Assembly: GCF_009730915.1 (NCBI RefSeq)
Contig: NC_052482.1
Span: 19,560,345-19,624,344 of the forward strand
Direction of reading: 5' to 3'
Length of the DNA: 64,000 nt
Source: Dioscorea cayenensis subsp. rotundata
Taxonomy: Eukaryota; Streptophyta; Magnoliopsida; Dioscoreales; Dioscoreaceae
Shown piece by piece: positions 1 through 10,830 of the stretch; position 1 is the first letter of the stretch; the number at the start of each line of letters is the position of its first letter. Below the pieces are notes generated by a model that made no database searches, was not told where the DNA came from, and saw nothing but the letters and a program-made list of their open reading frames with translations. A program made the translations under genes and the position numbers.

Positions 1-2235
1 TGTCACTTTGCATGTATATATGTTTTTAGTGACAGTGCTGCCTTCAAATGGCATTCGATCACAACCTCATCACATGGGTTTCTTTGTCTTGTTTATATGC
101 GCATATGATCTTTTCTCTGATTGTCCAATCAATGATGAAGAATTAATATTTGAGTTTCTATCTCCAAATATAAGAAATGTTTCATCCAAACACTACGGTC
201 ATTCTCAAATTCATACGTTATAGTAAGTTTTTATGGAATTTTTAAATTAATTATACCCATTACATACATTGATACATATATACGTATACATATATATATT
301 AAACCATGTATGATGCTTAGCATGTGATTTTCTTGTCTTTGTTTGAGAAAGATTTGGTTATAGTGTTTATATATATTATGAAGTTTTTTTTTGTGTAGGA
401 TTTCTTGGAAGTTCCACTTCTTTGTTGCTTTTAATCCTATCTTTCTTTTTCTCCTTTTGTTATCTATGTATTTTTCTTGTATTCCAGTCACGTTTTTAGT
501 CTTAAGTTTGTCTCCACACTTAGTGAATGTTTCTCATTGTTATCTTCTTTAGTTTTATTTTAATTTATCTCTTCCGTATACCTCCACTCATTAGCTACTT
601 GTATCCGTTTTGTTTTTAATATAACATGGTTTTATCCATTTTTTAAAAAAATCTAAACAAATATATATTAGATATATATATATATATATTTGCTAATTAA
701 AAAACTAAGAAGATAACGATTAATTAAAAAGAATTTTTGAGATCGTACTTCATAACTTGCAACCATTCTTTTTTTACATGAAAGATGATGGACTTCTTTA
801 AATATAAATATGCACCGAATAAATATATTCCCGAGATTATAAAATTAGCACATCATGGGTAATTAAGATACCTAACAAAATTAATACTATTTCTCACGTT
901 TAAATATGTACATGATAATTTATCCATAGTGTGTAAATCTAATTCTAAACTATGGGTATGAATGTGTTGAGACTTCAATGATTGAAGGAATCCTTTTTGG
1001 TAGGGCCTCTAATTGCTTAGAAATAAGAGAAAAAATAGTGGAAAGGTGAAGAAATTGTAGATTGCATGGTGAATGGTCATCACTTGATTTTAATTAGTGA
1101 ATAAATCACTCAAAAATATATCAAAAAATAATAATAAAAAAATAACACCAATATAATTGAAGCTAGAAGGGGGAAAAATAATAGCAAGATATTGGGGCGA
1201 TGATGTTTTGATGGATTGAACTACAATCCCGATGAGCGGTACAACCCTCAACCGACAGGAGTTGTTTCATTTACTTCTTCTTCCGTTGTATTACAAATGT
1301 CCATCTTAACTGTCTCACGAAGAGTAAAAAAAGTAGTTGGAATTAAGAATTTCATGAACATTTAGTTTATTTTTCTGATTTTATCAATTTCTTTTTTTAT
1401 CCACCAAAGTTATGCATTTAAGATAGTAATGATAGAGAACAATACATTTAAATAAATCGCTAAAATTCAATTTAAAAATTAAAACTTAAATTAGGTATGT
1501 AGACAGATTATTTGGGACATGAAAAACTTTTAAAATTAACATTTATAATTGCACAAAGGAGTATTTCATAATTTGCACAATAAATTACTTTTTGTTAGAT
1601 GTGGTTTATCCACTTTTTCTAAAAAAAATTTGCTTTTTGTTAAGTGATTAGATTTAGGAAAAAAAAACACATCAATTGCAAAGTGTTTTCCTAAAATAAT
1701 AATAATAATTAAAGATTTAGAAGCTAGAGAATAATTATCAAGTTAAAGTTTGATTAAGATATTATAAAGAATATGAGAATAATATAATTAGTTGTTATTA
1801 TGGTTTGCATGAAAAAAAATAGTACTATGTAACCACCTGAGCATCTTACGCTAACTCAAGTGGGCTTGGCTATCCATATCATGCTCATGACCTCTCATAA
1901 ACAAATATGAAAACAGGAAGGTGAGCTGTCTTGTTTGATTGATGCTTCGTTGCCATGGCACCAAATTGCTGTTTCTTTTCCACCCTGCTTCTGAACTTTC
2001 CTCACTCTCCTCCTAAAATCCTTAATGTAAGTTTTGGTGGGAGTTTTCAACTAACTTTGATGGATATTGATCAGCATGTTTATTTATTTATTTTATTTTA
2101 TTTTATTTTTATTATTTATGCCAATTTAAGAGAAGAATATGTAAGTTTTGTTTGTCTTCTCACTTTTGGTAAATGTTTTTGTAGAGCTTTGGCTCTTGTT
2201 GTGTCTGTCTTTGCTTTTCGTGTACTTGTCTTTTT
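1..2235. other. AT-rich intergenic DNA, no gene seen
   Basis: No open frame here shows a recognisable domain. The short frames (the longest about 100 codons) are low-complexity or hydrophobic translations of T-rich DNA. Poly-A/T tracts and a short TA microsatellite near 670-690 are the only structure seen. Confidence 0.6.
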
Positions 2236-3125
2236 TTTTTTAAAGTGGATGAACTAAATGCATTAGAAAAGAGAAAAAGTACAAATAAGATAACTCAATC
2301 CATTAGCCGTGGAAACTGACAAGAAACAAACCAACAAGCAAAATACAAAGAAAAAAGACAGAGTACAGAGACTACACCAACACTCCCTGCAGGGAAAGAC
2401 TCAACTAAAGTGCACTCGCATCTGGGTTGCATGCATCCTTGCGGTGACCTAGGAACTCCAAACTGTGCTTAGCAGTGGCAGATGAGTCTTCCAACTTGGC
2501 CCTCTTAGCTTTCGGAGCTGTAGAAATCCAAGAAACCGTCATACAAAGAATTTTCTCCATTATCGTAGTACACAAAGAAAAATTATCATTGAAAATGGGG
2601 GTATTTCTTTCAAGCTAGATATTCCAAGTAATAGCTCTAATAAGGAGATCCCCGATCTCTTTAACAAAACCGGATAAACTTGATCTCCAAATACCCCACA
2701 AATCAAGAACTGAGTTTGGGGGGTAGGGCAAGTTGAATCTTTGTGTGAAGAAGTGCCAGATTCTAGTTGCAAAGGGACAATGAATGAACAAATGATAAAT
2801 AGACTCAGAAGCCGCATGGTAGTTAGGAGTCTATTGCATTTCCTTTTAGCCAAGTTTTTAAAGGTAAAAATACTATTCTCCCAAGCTAACCAGTTGAAAA
2901 GAGAGATTTTTCTGGGGCAAAAACTTTTTCAGATTAAATTAGTAGTCTGACAATTCATTCCGCCATTATTTAGAAAGACATAGAAGGATTTGACCGTGAA
3001 GCAACCATTGGAAGATAAGCACCAGCGCTTATGGTCTTTACTATCACCAACAAAAATAGTCTCACAATTAAGACTTAAGAGAAAAGAAGGGACAAATAAT
3101 GAGCACACTCTTGCATAGTTATGAA
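2236..3125 (-). mobile_element. 5'-truncated LINE (L1-type) 3' end with zinc-ribbon RT tail
   Basis: On the minus strand the translation around 3060-2870 gives pieces such as HKRWCLSSNGCFTVKSFYVF, WKSFCPRKISLFNWLAWEN and FKNLAKRKCN. This is the zinc-binding region (zf-RVT type) at the C-terminus of plant LINE reverse-transcriptase ORFs. It is followed at 2853-2560 by a LFIxCxF-like stretch and then by a 3' untranslated tail that ends at a T-run (2230-2241), the complement of a poly-A tail. Only the last 0.9 kb or so of the element is present, so it is a dead-on-arrival copy. The reading frame shifts at least once between the zinc-ribbon pieces and stops interrupt it, as usual for old LINE copies. 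The left end is set by the T-run; the right end near 3125 is approximate because I found no target duplication. Confidence 0.75.
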
Positions 3126-3342
3126 GGGATTATGTGAAATAAATAAATAAAGATCAGGCTACAGATACATTGGTGCACGACCATCTACCCATCTGTCTAT
3201 CTAAAAAAGAGTGTTTTCTCCATTCAGAACATTGGAGATGGTACATGCCCTAAAAGCTGAAAGGCAGTTGTGGTTTATCTACCTTTTAAAAAAAAATAAT
3301 TTTTTTTACTTGAAAAATGCCACTGTTTTTTGTTAGCGTTCG

Positions 3343-3713
3343 GGTAAATTTTTTAGTAAGTCACTAAACTTTGGCTCATTTTCACTTTGATCACCGAACT
3401 TCAATTTGTATCAATTTGGTCACTCAACTTTAATTTTATTTCACTTCGTAGTAAATCAAGATATTTCAACCTCCAAATGAATGATGTGGCTGTTTTTCGA
3501 TGACGTGGGCATCTCTAATAGACTTAATAATGTGTCAAGAGGAGGACTGACTTAGATTTTTAGAAAGCCATGTAATCAATTGGGGGTTGAAATCCTTGAT
3601 TTATTACCGGTTGAAATCAAATTAAAGTTGAGTGATTAAATTGATACAAATTGAAATTCAGTGATCAAAGTGAAAATGAGCCAAAGTTTAGTGACTCACT
3701 AAAAAATTTACCC
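3343..3713. mobile_element. Foldback MITE with ~125-bp terminal inverted repeats
   Basis: The left end begins GGGTAAATTTTTTAGTAAGT and the right end is its reverse complement with few mismatches. The match continues inward for about 125 bp on each side, so almost the whole 371-bp element folds into a hairpin. Flanks are gcgttc on the left and gcgttt on the right, a 5-of-6 match that probably is the target duplication. It has no coding capacity. The superfamily is not assigned. Confidence 0.8.
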
Positions 3714-5800
3714 GCGTTTTGTAGCTTTGACTCTTTTGTATTCTCCACCGTCAATGAATTTTTTATTATATTTCTTTCTTTGTGGGTCTCTTCAATTTAT
3801 TATTATCTTCAATATACATGTGATTTATCTATTTTAATTTTTGTTTTTTTTTTTGGGTTTGTTGATATGAAAAAATAGGAGTACAGTGGCCAGGCTAATG
3901 ATGTGCTAAACTAAATTGGTTCTCTAGTCTCATAGAAAGTGGAGATGGATGATTATAGAGAGAAGAAAAAAAGGAAAGATAAATGATAAGAAATGGTACC
4001 AAAATATCTTTGGGCAAATTTCATAAATCTATCATGCTTATTTCTTTTTCCTTTAATTATGATGAGAGGTTGAGATTTTCTTAGATATTAATGATTAATC
4101 AGCACAATTAATTAGATATGTTTAAGTTTTCAGGGTGTTTATAAATATAGTATTGTAACTCCTGACTTCACACTTTTTAAGGATATCTAATCAACATTTA
4201 TGGTTGAATTGCATCCCAATGTTGATATTCATGGTTGGGCATAACGTTTGTTTGATCAATCTCTTGGGCATGTTCTTACAATATTTTTTATTAGCTTTTA
4301 CTTTAATTGATATATTTTAAGTGATTTTTTTTTTTTTGAAATAAGTGTGGATAAATAACAGATTTATTAAAAAGTAACAAATAAGAAACTCCTCTCACCA
4401 GCAGTGAGGAGATACAAAATACCATAAAAAAAATAAAAAGCAAAGATAAAAATCTAAGTAGGGGGAAGACACTATGGACATCTCAGGCCTGTCTAGATAA
4501 AAAAAAACAGATTTATTTTTTTTTTTTTAAATATGATTTTGTAATTAAATAGGAGTTTTTTTTTATTTCCAAGAAATAAAGGGATACCGTGGCAGGGTAA
4601 GTGATATATTATAATTATCGATATATATATATATATCAACTTTTAATAGCCTCCTTTCAAATTTTTTTCTTGTGTAAATAAGATAAAATAAAATAACATT
4701 TTATTGATTAAACCATCTAAGTTGGTCTCCCAAGTGGAATGCAATTCACAGAAGCATGACACACATTTAATCATCACTGACTCAAATTAGCCTATCTCTC
4801 TCTATCTATCTCTTTCATTCATTCTATGAACCCAAACTCTGACCATGATCTAGTCGGACTGCAACATATGATCATATTAAATTATATAAAATCTCCTATT
4901 TACCATTTACATGTTCTTGATCATAATCACTCATCATCAAACTCTCATTACAAGCAATCCTTAATTTAATCTCTAGTTTGTGATTTATATACGATAGAGC
5001 TACTCAAGGTAGACATGCAAGTTATGGTTTGTAATTTTTTGTTTTTTTAACAAAGACAATAAATGCCGCTACATTAAGATATTGTCAATGGACAGACATG
5101 TATTGTAGCGCACAAATTATGTTGATTTATCAATTATTTTGAAATTTATTAACCTGCTAAGACTTCACATGAAGTGATGAAAGACTGTCATGTGCACAAA
5201 AAAAAAATTTTAAGAACTAATTTGAATTAATAAATTCTCCTTGACATACAACTCTAAAAAAAAAAAAGATACAATACCTCTCACAATAATACCACCATAC
5301 AGATTTAAACAGATAGTATCCCCGTCTAAAAACATTGATAAACAGTGTTTAATCATAGAGTTTCAACCACAATATTTTGCTACAGTACCTCTTTCATGTG
5401 TTTGGGTTTCTTATTGTGATTTAAAATAAGATTGACAAAAAAAAATTATGTTAAATTATTTTAAATTATTATTATATTTATAATATTTTTTAGTATAGTT
5501 AACAACAAGTAATATATTTGATTTTCACCAAGAAATTGTGCATTCGAGTTTCTCCTAATAAATATATTATCTAGGTAAAATAATATAAAATTTACATGCT
5601 ATCGTACCATTGTAAAAAAAAAATTGCAAATTAAATATTAATAACTAAATAATACGTCCAACTAATTAATACATACATTTTTTTAATGTAATATACAACT
5701 AATTATTCCCTGCGAATAAAAATCCAAAATTTGAGTTTCTTAACATTTTTTTTAAAAAAAAATATAAAAATAAACCATTTAAGTACAGTAATTAATTAAG
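3714..5800. other. Intergenic DNA with a LINE-tail remnant
   Basis: AT-rich, without a recognisable gene. The stretch 4325-4490 reads on the minus strand like the 3' untranslated end of a truncated LINE: it includes a ctcactgctggtgag hairpin-like segment and ends at a 13-nt T-run (4325-4337, a complemented poly-A tail). A short TA microsatellite lies at about 4620-4636. Nothing else is seen. Confidence 0.5.
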
Positions 5801-6011
5801 TTAAGTGCCCTTAAACTCCTGCTCATTCTCTCTCTCTTCCAATCAAATCAAACACTCAACTCATCTCTCTTTTCATGTCCCATCCCAACCCAACCCTTTG
5901 TTCTCAACCCCCACACACACCTCTCCAAATAACCCCTTCCTCTCCAAAGATCAAAAACCCTTCTCTTTTTTCATTCTTTCTAGCTTTACATAGATCACCT
6001 TCTTCATCTCC

Positions 6012-6067
6012 AAACCCTAACCCTAACCCTAACCCTAATAACTCTGTCTCTCTCTCTCTCTCTCTCT
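6012..6067 (+). promoter_or_regulatory. Telo-box array and CT repeat in the ALOG 5' leader
   Basis: Four consecutive CCCTAA telomere-type repeats (6012-6039, opening with AAACCCTAA, the classical plant telo-box) are followed by a TC dinucleotide run (6046-6067). They end about 50 nt before the ALOG start codon. Telo-boxes and CT-rich leaders are common near plant transcription starts, and telo-boxes are bound by Myb-like TRB/telobox factors that recruit Polycomb. Whether this array works that way here is inference. Confidence 0.65.
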
Positions 6068-6116
6068 GTCTTTCCATCTCTTTCACCACCTGTCTCTTCC
6101 TCTTCCTTTCTAGTGT

Positions 6117-6709
6117 ATGGACTCTTCCTCTACTGATCCCCCTTCCACTTCCTCTCCCAACCCTGTCTCCGGCGACCAACCTCAACCTTCCGACCAACCT
6201 CCACCACCACCACCACCATCACCATCACCACCACCACCACCACCACCACCTACTTCATCAGCTTCATCCTCTTCCCATCAACTCAGCCGCTACGAGTCAC
6301 AGAAACGAAGAGACTGGAACACGTTCCTTCAATACCTCAAGAACCACAAACCTCCGTTAACTCTCGCGCGATGCAGCGGCGCCCACGTCATCGAGTTCCT
6401 CAAATACTTAGACCAGTTCGGCAAAACCAAGGTGCACGCTTCCGGCTGTACCTACTTCGGCCAACCAAGCCCACCGGCACCATGCGCGTGCCCGCTTCGT
6501 CAAGCCTGGGGCTCCCTTGACGCACTCATTGGCCGGCTCCGTGCTGCCTACGAGGAGAACGACGGCAAGCCTGAGACCAATCCCTTCGGTGCTCGTGCTG
6601 TCAGGATCTATCTTAGAGAAGTTAGAGAAACGCAAGCTAAAGCTAGAGGAATTCCTTATGAGAAGAAGAAGCGCAAGCGTGGTAACCAACCTCCTCCTCC
6701 TCCTCCTCC

Positions 6710-6743
<34 letters not shown>

Positions 6744-6890
6744 TCTTCTTCGGATGTAGTGCCTGAGCGAGCTGAAGATCAACCTCCTCCTCCTCCTTCG
6801 TCTTCTTCATCAGCTCCGGCCATTGTTACTGCTGGTTCTGCTGATCAAGCTGTTGAAGATACTCCTCCAGTTGGTTCTCCGGCTTCTTGA
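6117..6890 (+). CDS. ALOG-domain (LSH/G1-like) transcription regulator
   Basis: Intronless 257-residue protein of the plant-specific ALOG family (Arabidopsis LSH1 / rice G1), nuclear DNA-binding regulators of light responses, organ boundaries and meristem or inflorescence identity. The ALOG domain spans about residues 56-182: it opens with [18 protein letters not shown], carries a zinc-ribbon-like insert (H107, C111, C123, C125) and ends near [13 protein letters not shown], whose KKKRKR (183-188) is the usual nuclear localisation signal. The N-terminus (1-54) is Ser/Pro-rich with two poly-Pro runs coded by CCA/CCT repeats. The tail has a poly-Pro/poly-Ala run (192-209) and a second Pro/Ser block. 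The start is the first in-frame ATG, at a normal distance upstream of the domain. Two earlier ATGs (5805, 5875) open short frames and would be upstream ORFs only if transcription starts before them. Which paralogue (LSH1-10) cannot be decided here. Confidence 0.95.
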
Positions 6891-7026
6891 ATGTAGATTC
6901 TCTATTGCTCTATTCTTTTTCATCTTCTTTTTTCACAGAGTTTTACCAACTTTGTCATTGTTTGGGATGAAGAAGGCCTTCCTTATTAGCAACTAGAGAT
7001 TTACATACATATATATACATCGATCT

Positions 7027-7057
<31 letters not shown>

Positions 7058-10000
7058 ATATATATATGTGGTTAGGATTGAAGATTGTTTCTTTACTTTA
7101 CTTTTAAAATTATCTTTTATGACGAGGCTTCAGAGGAGAAGGAAGGGCTTATGATCATCATCCCTCCTTCGTTGAATTCTTGCTAGGCTCCATTCATGAT
7201 AATTGAGAATTTCCATTTGTCTTCAGTGACTCTATTTCTAGTCCTCTTCTCTGAAACATCTGAAACAAACTTAGATTGGATTCCCCATACGTACGTAAGC
7301 TCATTTTAATTATTCTTTTTTTTTTTTTTACCTTCATACACTGTATTTGGACTAGATTCATTGTTATCTTAAGTAAGAGTGACCTTTGCGTACTTTGACT
7401 TAGTTCAATCAGTAGCAGCTTGTTCAAGTTTCTATTTAATAGTTGCACAGCAAGGAATGGAAACCAGCAGGAATGAGTTTTGAATTTTTCTCCAACACTT
7501 CACCTGGCTCTTCTTAATTGGTTTCTTTGTCTATTTCCCATGACCAATCTCCATTTCTCTCTTTCAGTGCTCCATCATAATCATATCCATCTATCACAAG
7601 TCTACAGTGACTTCTTTCTTTGCTTCTCTCTCTCTCTCTCAAACATCAACATTATGATCAGTATATGAAACCCCTCTCTTACTCGCTCTTTCTTTTTCCT
7701 TTTGTGTGTGAAAGCACTTTCATGCACTACTAGCTAGCTATAATTTATCCCTGGTTTTTGCTTGCCCTGATCTCTTCCACTGAAGCATATATATTATATA
7801 TGGTAAGTACGTACTTCATTAATTTTACAGTGATTAATCAGAGAGTGGAAACATGACAGAGTTACAAAATTTTATAGTTTTCAAGAAGGAATCAATTAAT
7901 GATAGACAGAATTGGTTGTTTGAGAAGGATATATCATATTGCATAGAAATAGAAACATATTGGGACTTCACTTGCCTCCAATTAATGAATGAAGCCATGC
8001 TGCACTTCAAAGGAAGCATCCTTCCTTAGCCTCATGAAGGACCCACTTGTGTTTAGAATGAAAAGATATTTAGGAAGAGATTAAGAATTGTGGGGAAAGG
8101 AACAAGAATAGCATCCCATTTCTGACCCTTTCTATCTCTCTTTCCACACTGATTGGTTGGTGTTCTGCATGGAGTTTTGGTCCATGAGTTTATGAAGAAG
8201 AGCTAGAATAGAATGGAATGGAATGGAATTGTTTATTTATCAGCGTTATTCTTTGGTTGTTCGCTTGTTTGTCTATTTGAATAACAACAATAAAGGAATG
8301 CTTTTAATTTAATGTACAAAATGTAATTGAATTGAATAATATAGTTGGGTGAGCTTGCCGACAATATCATATTCTTATTTATTTCTTTATTTATTTCTTT
8401 TTTCTCTCTCTCTCTTGTGAGTTGAGATTCAAGATTTACCTTTTGTTTTTGTTTTTTGTTTTTTTTTTTATAGGTAACATGGGTAGAAATGACATTAAGA
8501 ATATTGTTTATTTTTTATATTTTATTATAGTATTTGTTAGTGTTATTGTTATTTTATTATTATAAAAACTAACAAATCACATCATTATAAAAAAATTAAT
8601 AAAAAATTAATAAATATATATAGAAATAACACAAGAAGACATCCCATAATTTTTATGATGATCATACTCTTTATTAACGACTGATACCTCCTGTCAACTA
8701 GTTTGTATCTCTGTTGAATGAGGTCCCACTTTTATTGTTAGTGGAATTTTGACCAATTTTCTTTAGTTTCTTTTGTTTATTACCGTTGATTGTTATTTTT
8801 TTAATAAAATTATAATTTATTCATTTTAATAAAAAATAAAAATAAAAGAAACATAAAATTGAGAAGAAAACATGCAATGTACACGCACATCTAGAGGTGC
8901 AGGCAAAGGAAATGTTTTATGAGAAATGTTTTTTAACTAATATTTCAATCTCTAAAATAAAAAATTAATAATAATATGATATAAGTTTGGAATAAGAACT
9001 TTAAAACTAGCTAAATTTGATTTGATTTTACTTTGATTATGAACTTTTAATTTGAAATAAAGTTTTTAGTTATAATACACATTGAAGATGATAAGGATCT
9101 TACATAGAGCCCACATTATCTATATATATTTCAGTTATTTACATCACTTGAAGCTAAGTGCTGATCAAGTGATATGGTTCCTTTTAGAAAAGTCTTCATA
9201 TTTTAAACCAAAAATAGCACTAATACTTGCTTTTTAATGATTGATGGCTCTGGTTGTTGATAAAAAGCTGTAGTCTATTAATTCTAGTGTTTTTCAATTA
9301 TATTCATATAAATTTACTCAAAATCTTATATAAATAAATGCCTAGGTACATACATTAACCTATTTGCTTGTCTTACCTCTTAACTCCCAAGTGTACTAAG
9401 TTCTCTAACTGTCCATTGAAGAAATAACTAAGGAAAAAAAAAGAGAAATGACTATAATTTAATTATTAGCAAGTATTAAATATAATTGATCATCTTGTTT
9501 TTTTAACTGCTTTTAAAGATAAATCAAAATTTTAAAAAATGGTGAAAGATCAAAAGAAAAAGAATGATGATAAATCATGAGAGGGACACTTTGTAATTGA
9601 GTGTCACATATGTACTATGAGAGCCAATTTTATATAGTAATATTTTTTTTTTAAATGTTGATTACTTGGGAGGATCATCTAAAAATTATGATTTTGGAGG
9701 CCCCATGTCCACCCTTGGCTGTTGGGCATCTTGGCATATCAATGATTTGATGCAATAGAAAACATTCATGGCTTCCATTCTTTATACATAGAACAAAGCA
9801 CATGATACGTCTAATATATATATATATAAGTCTAATATATAAATAGAGAGAGAGAGATTTTATTTTATTTTTTACAAAATCGATAAACATCATATTAAGA
9901 GCATGTGCACTACAAAAAATTGATTTTTCGGTTTATAAACACTCACTTAGCGGACACAAAGATTGTACTCAAATTAAACTACTCCTATAACTAAAGGCCT

Positions 10001-10374
10001 CTTTTTGATATGGCTGTGTATGACACATTTTAAATTTTAAGTAATTAAATTTTTTAAAAGATATATATATATATATTTTAGAGTTAGACCAATATCAATA
10101 GGTTAAAGGGTGGTTATATTTATATATAGTCTTATCATGGTACATACTAGCATAAAATTCAAAGCAGATGTTTGTTTAATGAGGATATGGTCTTGTTGGA
10201 GTAGGAACACATCCTTATCCATGGTAGATTTTAGACTTTTACCCCTATTACCATTTTGTTTTTAATTTTTTATAGCTAATATGGTCATTTGATTGTTAAG
10301 AAATGCATTATTTTTTTATTATTTAAAAAAAAAACTTAAAATATGCAAATCAATCAAAGCATTGATTTTGTCTC
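6891..10374. other. Intergenic DNA downstream of the ALOG gene
   Basis: Contains the ALOG 3' untranslated region and a (GA)n microsatellite at 7027-7054 followed by a short TA run. CT-rich and AT-rich sequence follows with no recognisable gene on either strand. The open frames here (60-85 codons) have no domain that I can name. Confidence 0.55.
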
Positions 10375-10811
10375 ATATGACAGTCAAGTTATTACTGCCT
10401 TTGTAACTAAATCAACCCCTGTCAGTATAACTAAAGCATTATTTTTAATAAAAATAGCTTTATTGAGAATAAAGGCAGTGGCAAACCACCGTTACATCCG
10501 AAACAGTGGAGGTGATTAGCATCAAAATAAGAAAAATAATTAAAACATATAAAAATAGGAGATAAAGCTACACAATGCCACAAAAAAAAACTAAAATAGA
10601 AGTTAAACTCTAGTAAAAAAAATAGCAGTGGCCCTCCCAAAAAAATAACCTCTGGGGGATGGATCATCCATCTTAAATAATATTAGTGGCGGCAGAAACA
10701 ATAAACTCTTTGACCCGATTTAAAATTATACATCGATTCTCCAAGTTCTATAGATGAGTCTAAAAAGTCAAAACTATGTACATTTGATAGTCATGAGAGA
10801 GCCCTTCAACA
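10375..10811 (-). mobile_element. LINE-tail insertion flanked by a 19-bp direct repeat
   Basis: On the minus strand 10690-10431 resembles a plant LINE 3' untranslated end (T-rich, with a caataaagc polyadenylation-like signal near the end). The 19-bp string aaagcattgattttgtctc occurs at 10356-10374 and again at 10812-10830, bracketing the segment like a long target duplication. About 55 nt between the left repeat and the LINE-like end could be transduced 3' flank, or the repeat could be unrelated. No coding part remains. Confidence 0.45.
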
Positions 10812-10830
10812 AAAGCATTGATTTTGTCTC

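Noticed and set aside
5875-6360. 161-codon frame with a poly-His run overlapping the ALOG start
   Set aside because: The His run is the CCA/CAC repeat read in another frame. It has no domain and overlaps the well-supported ALOG reading frame.
6408-6782. Minus-strand Ser/Arg-rich frame inside the ALOG gene
   Set aside because: Repeat-driven antisense shadow.
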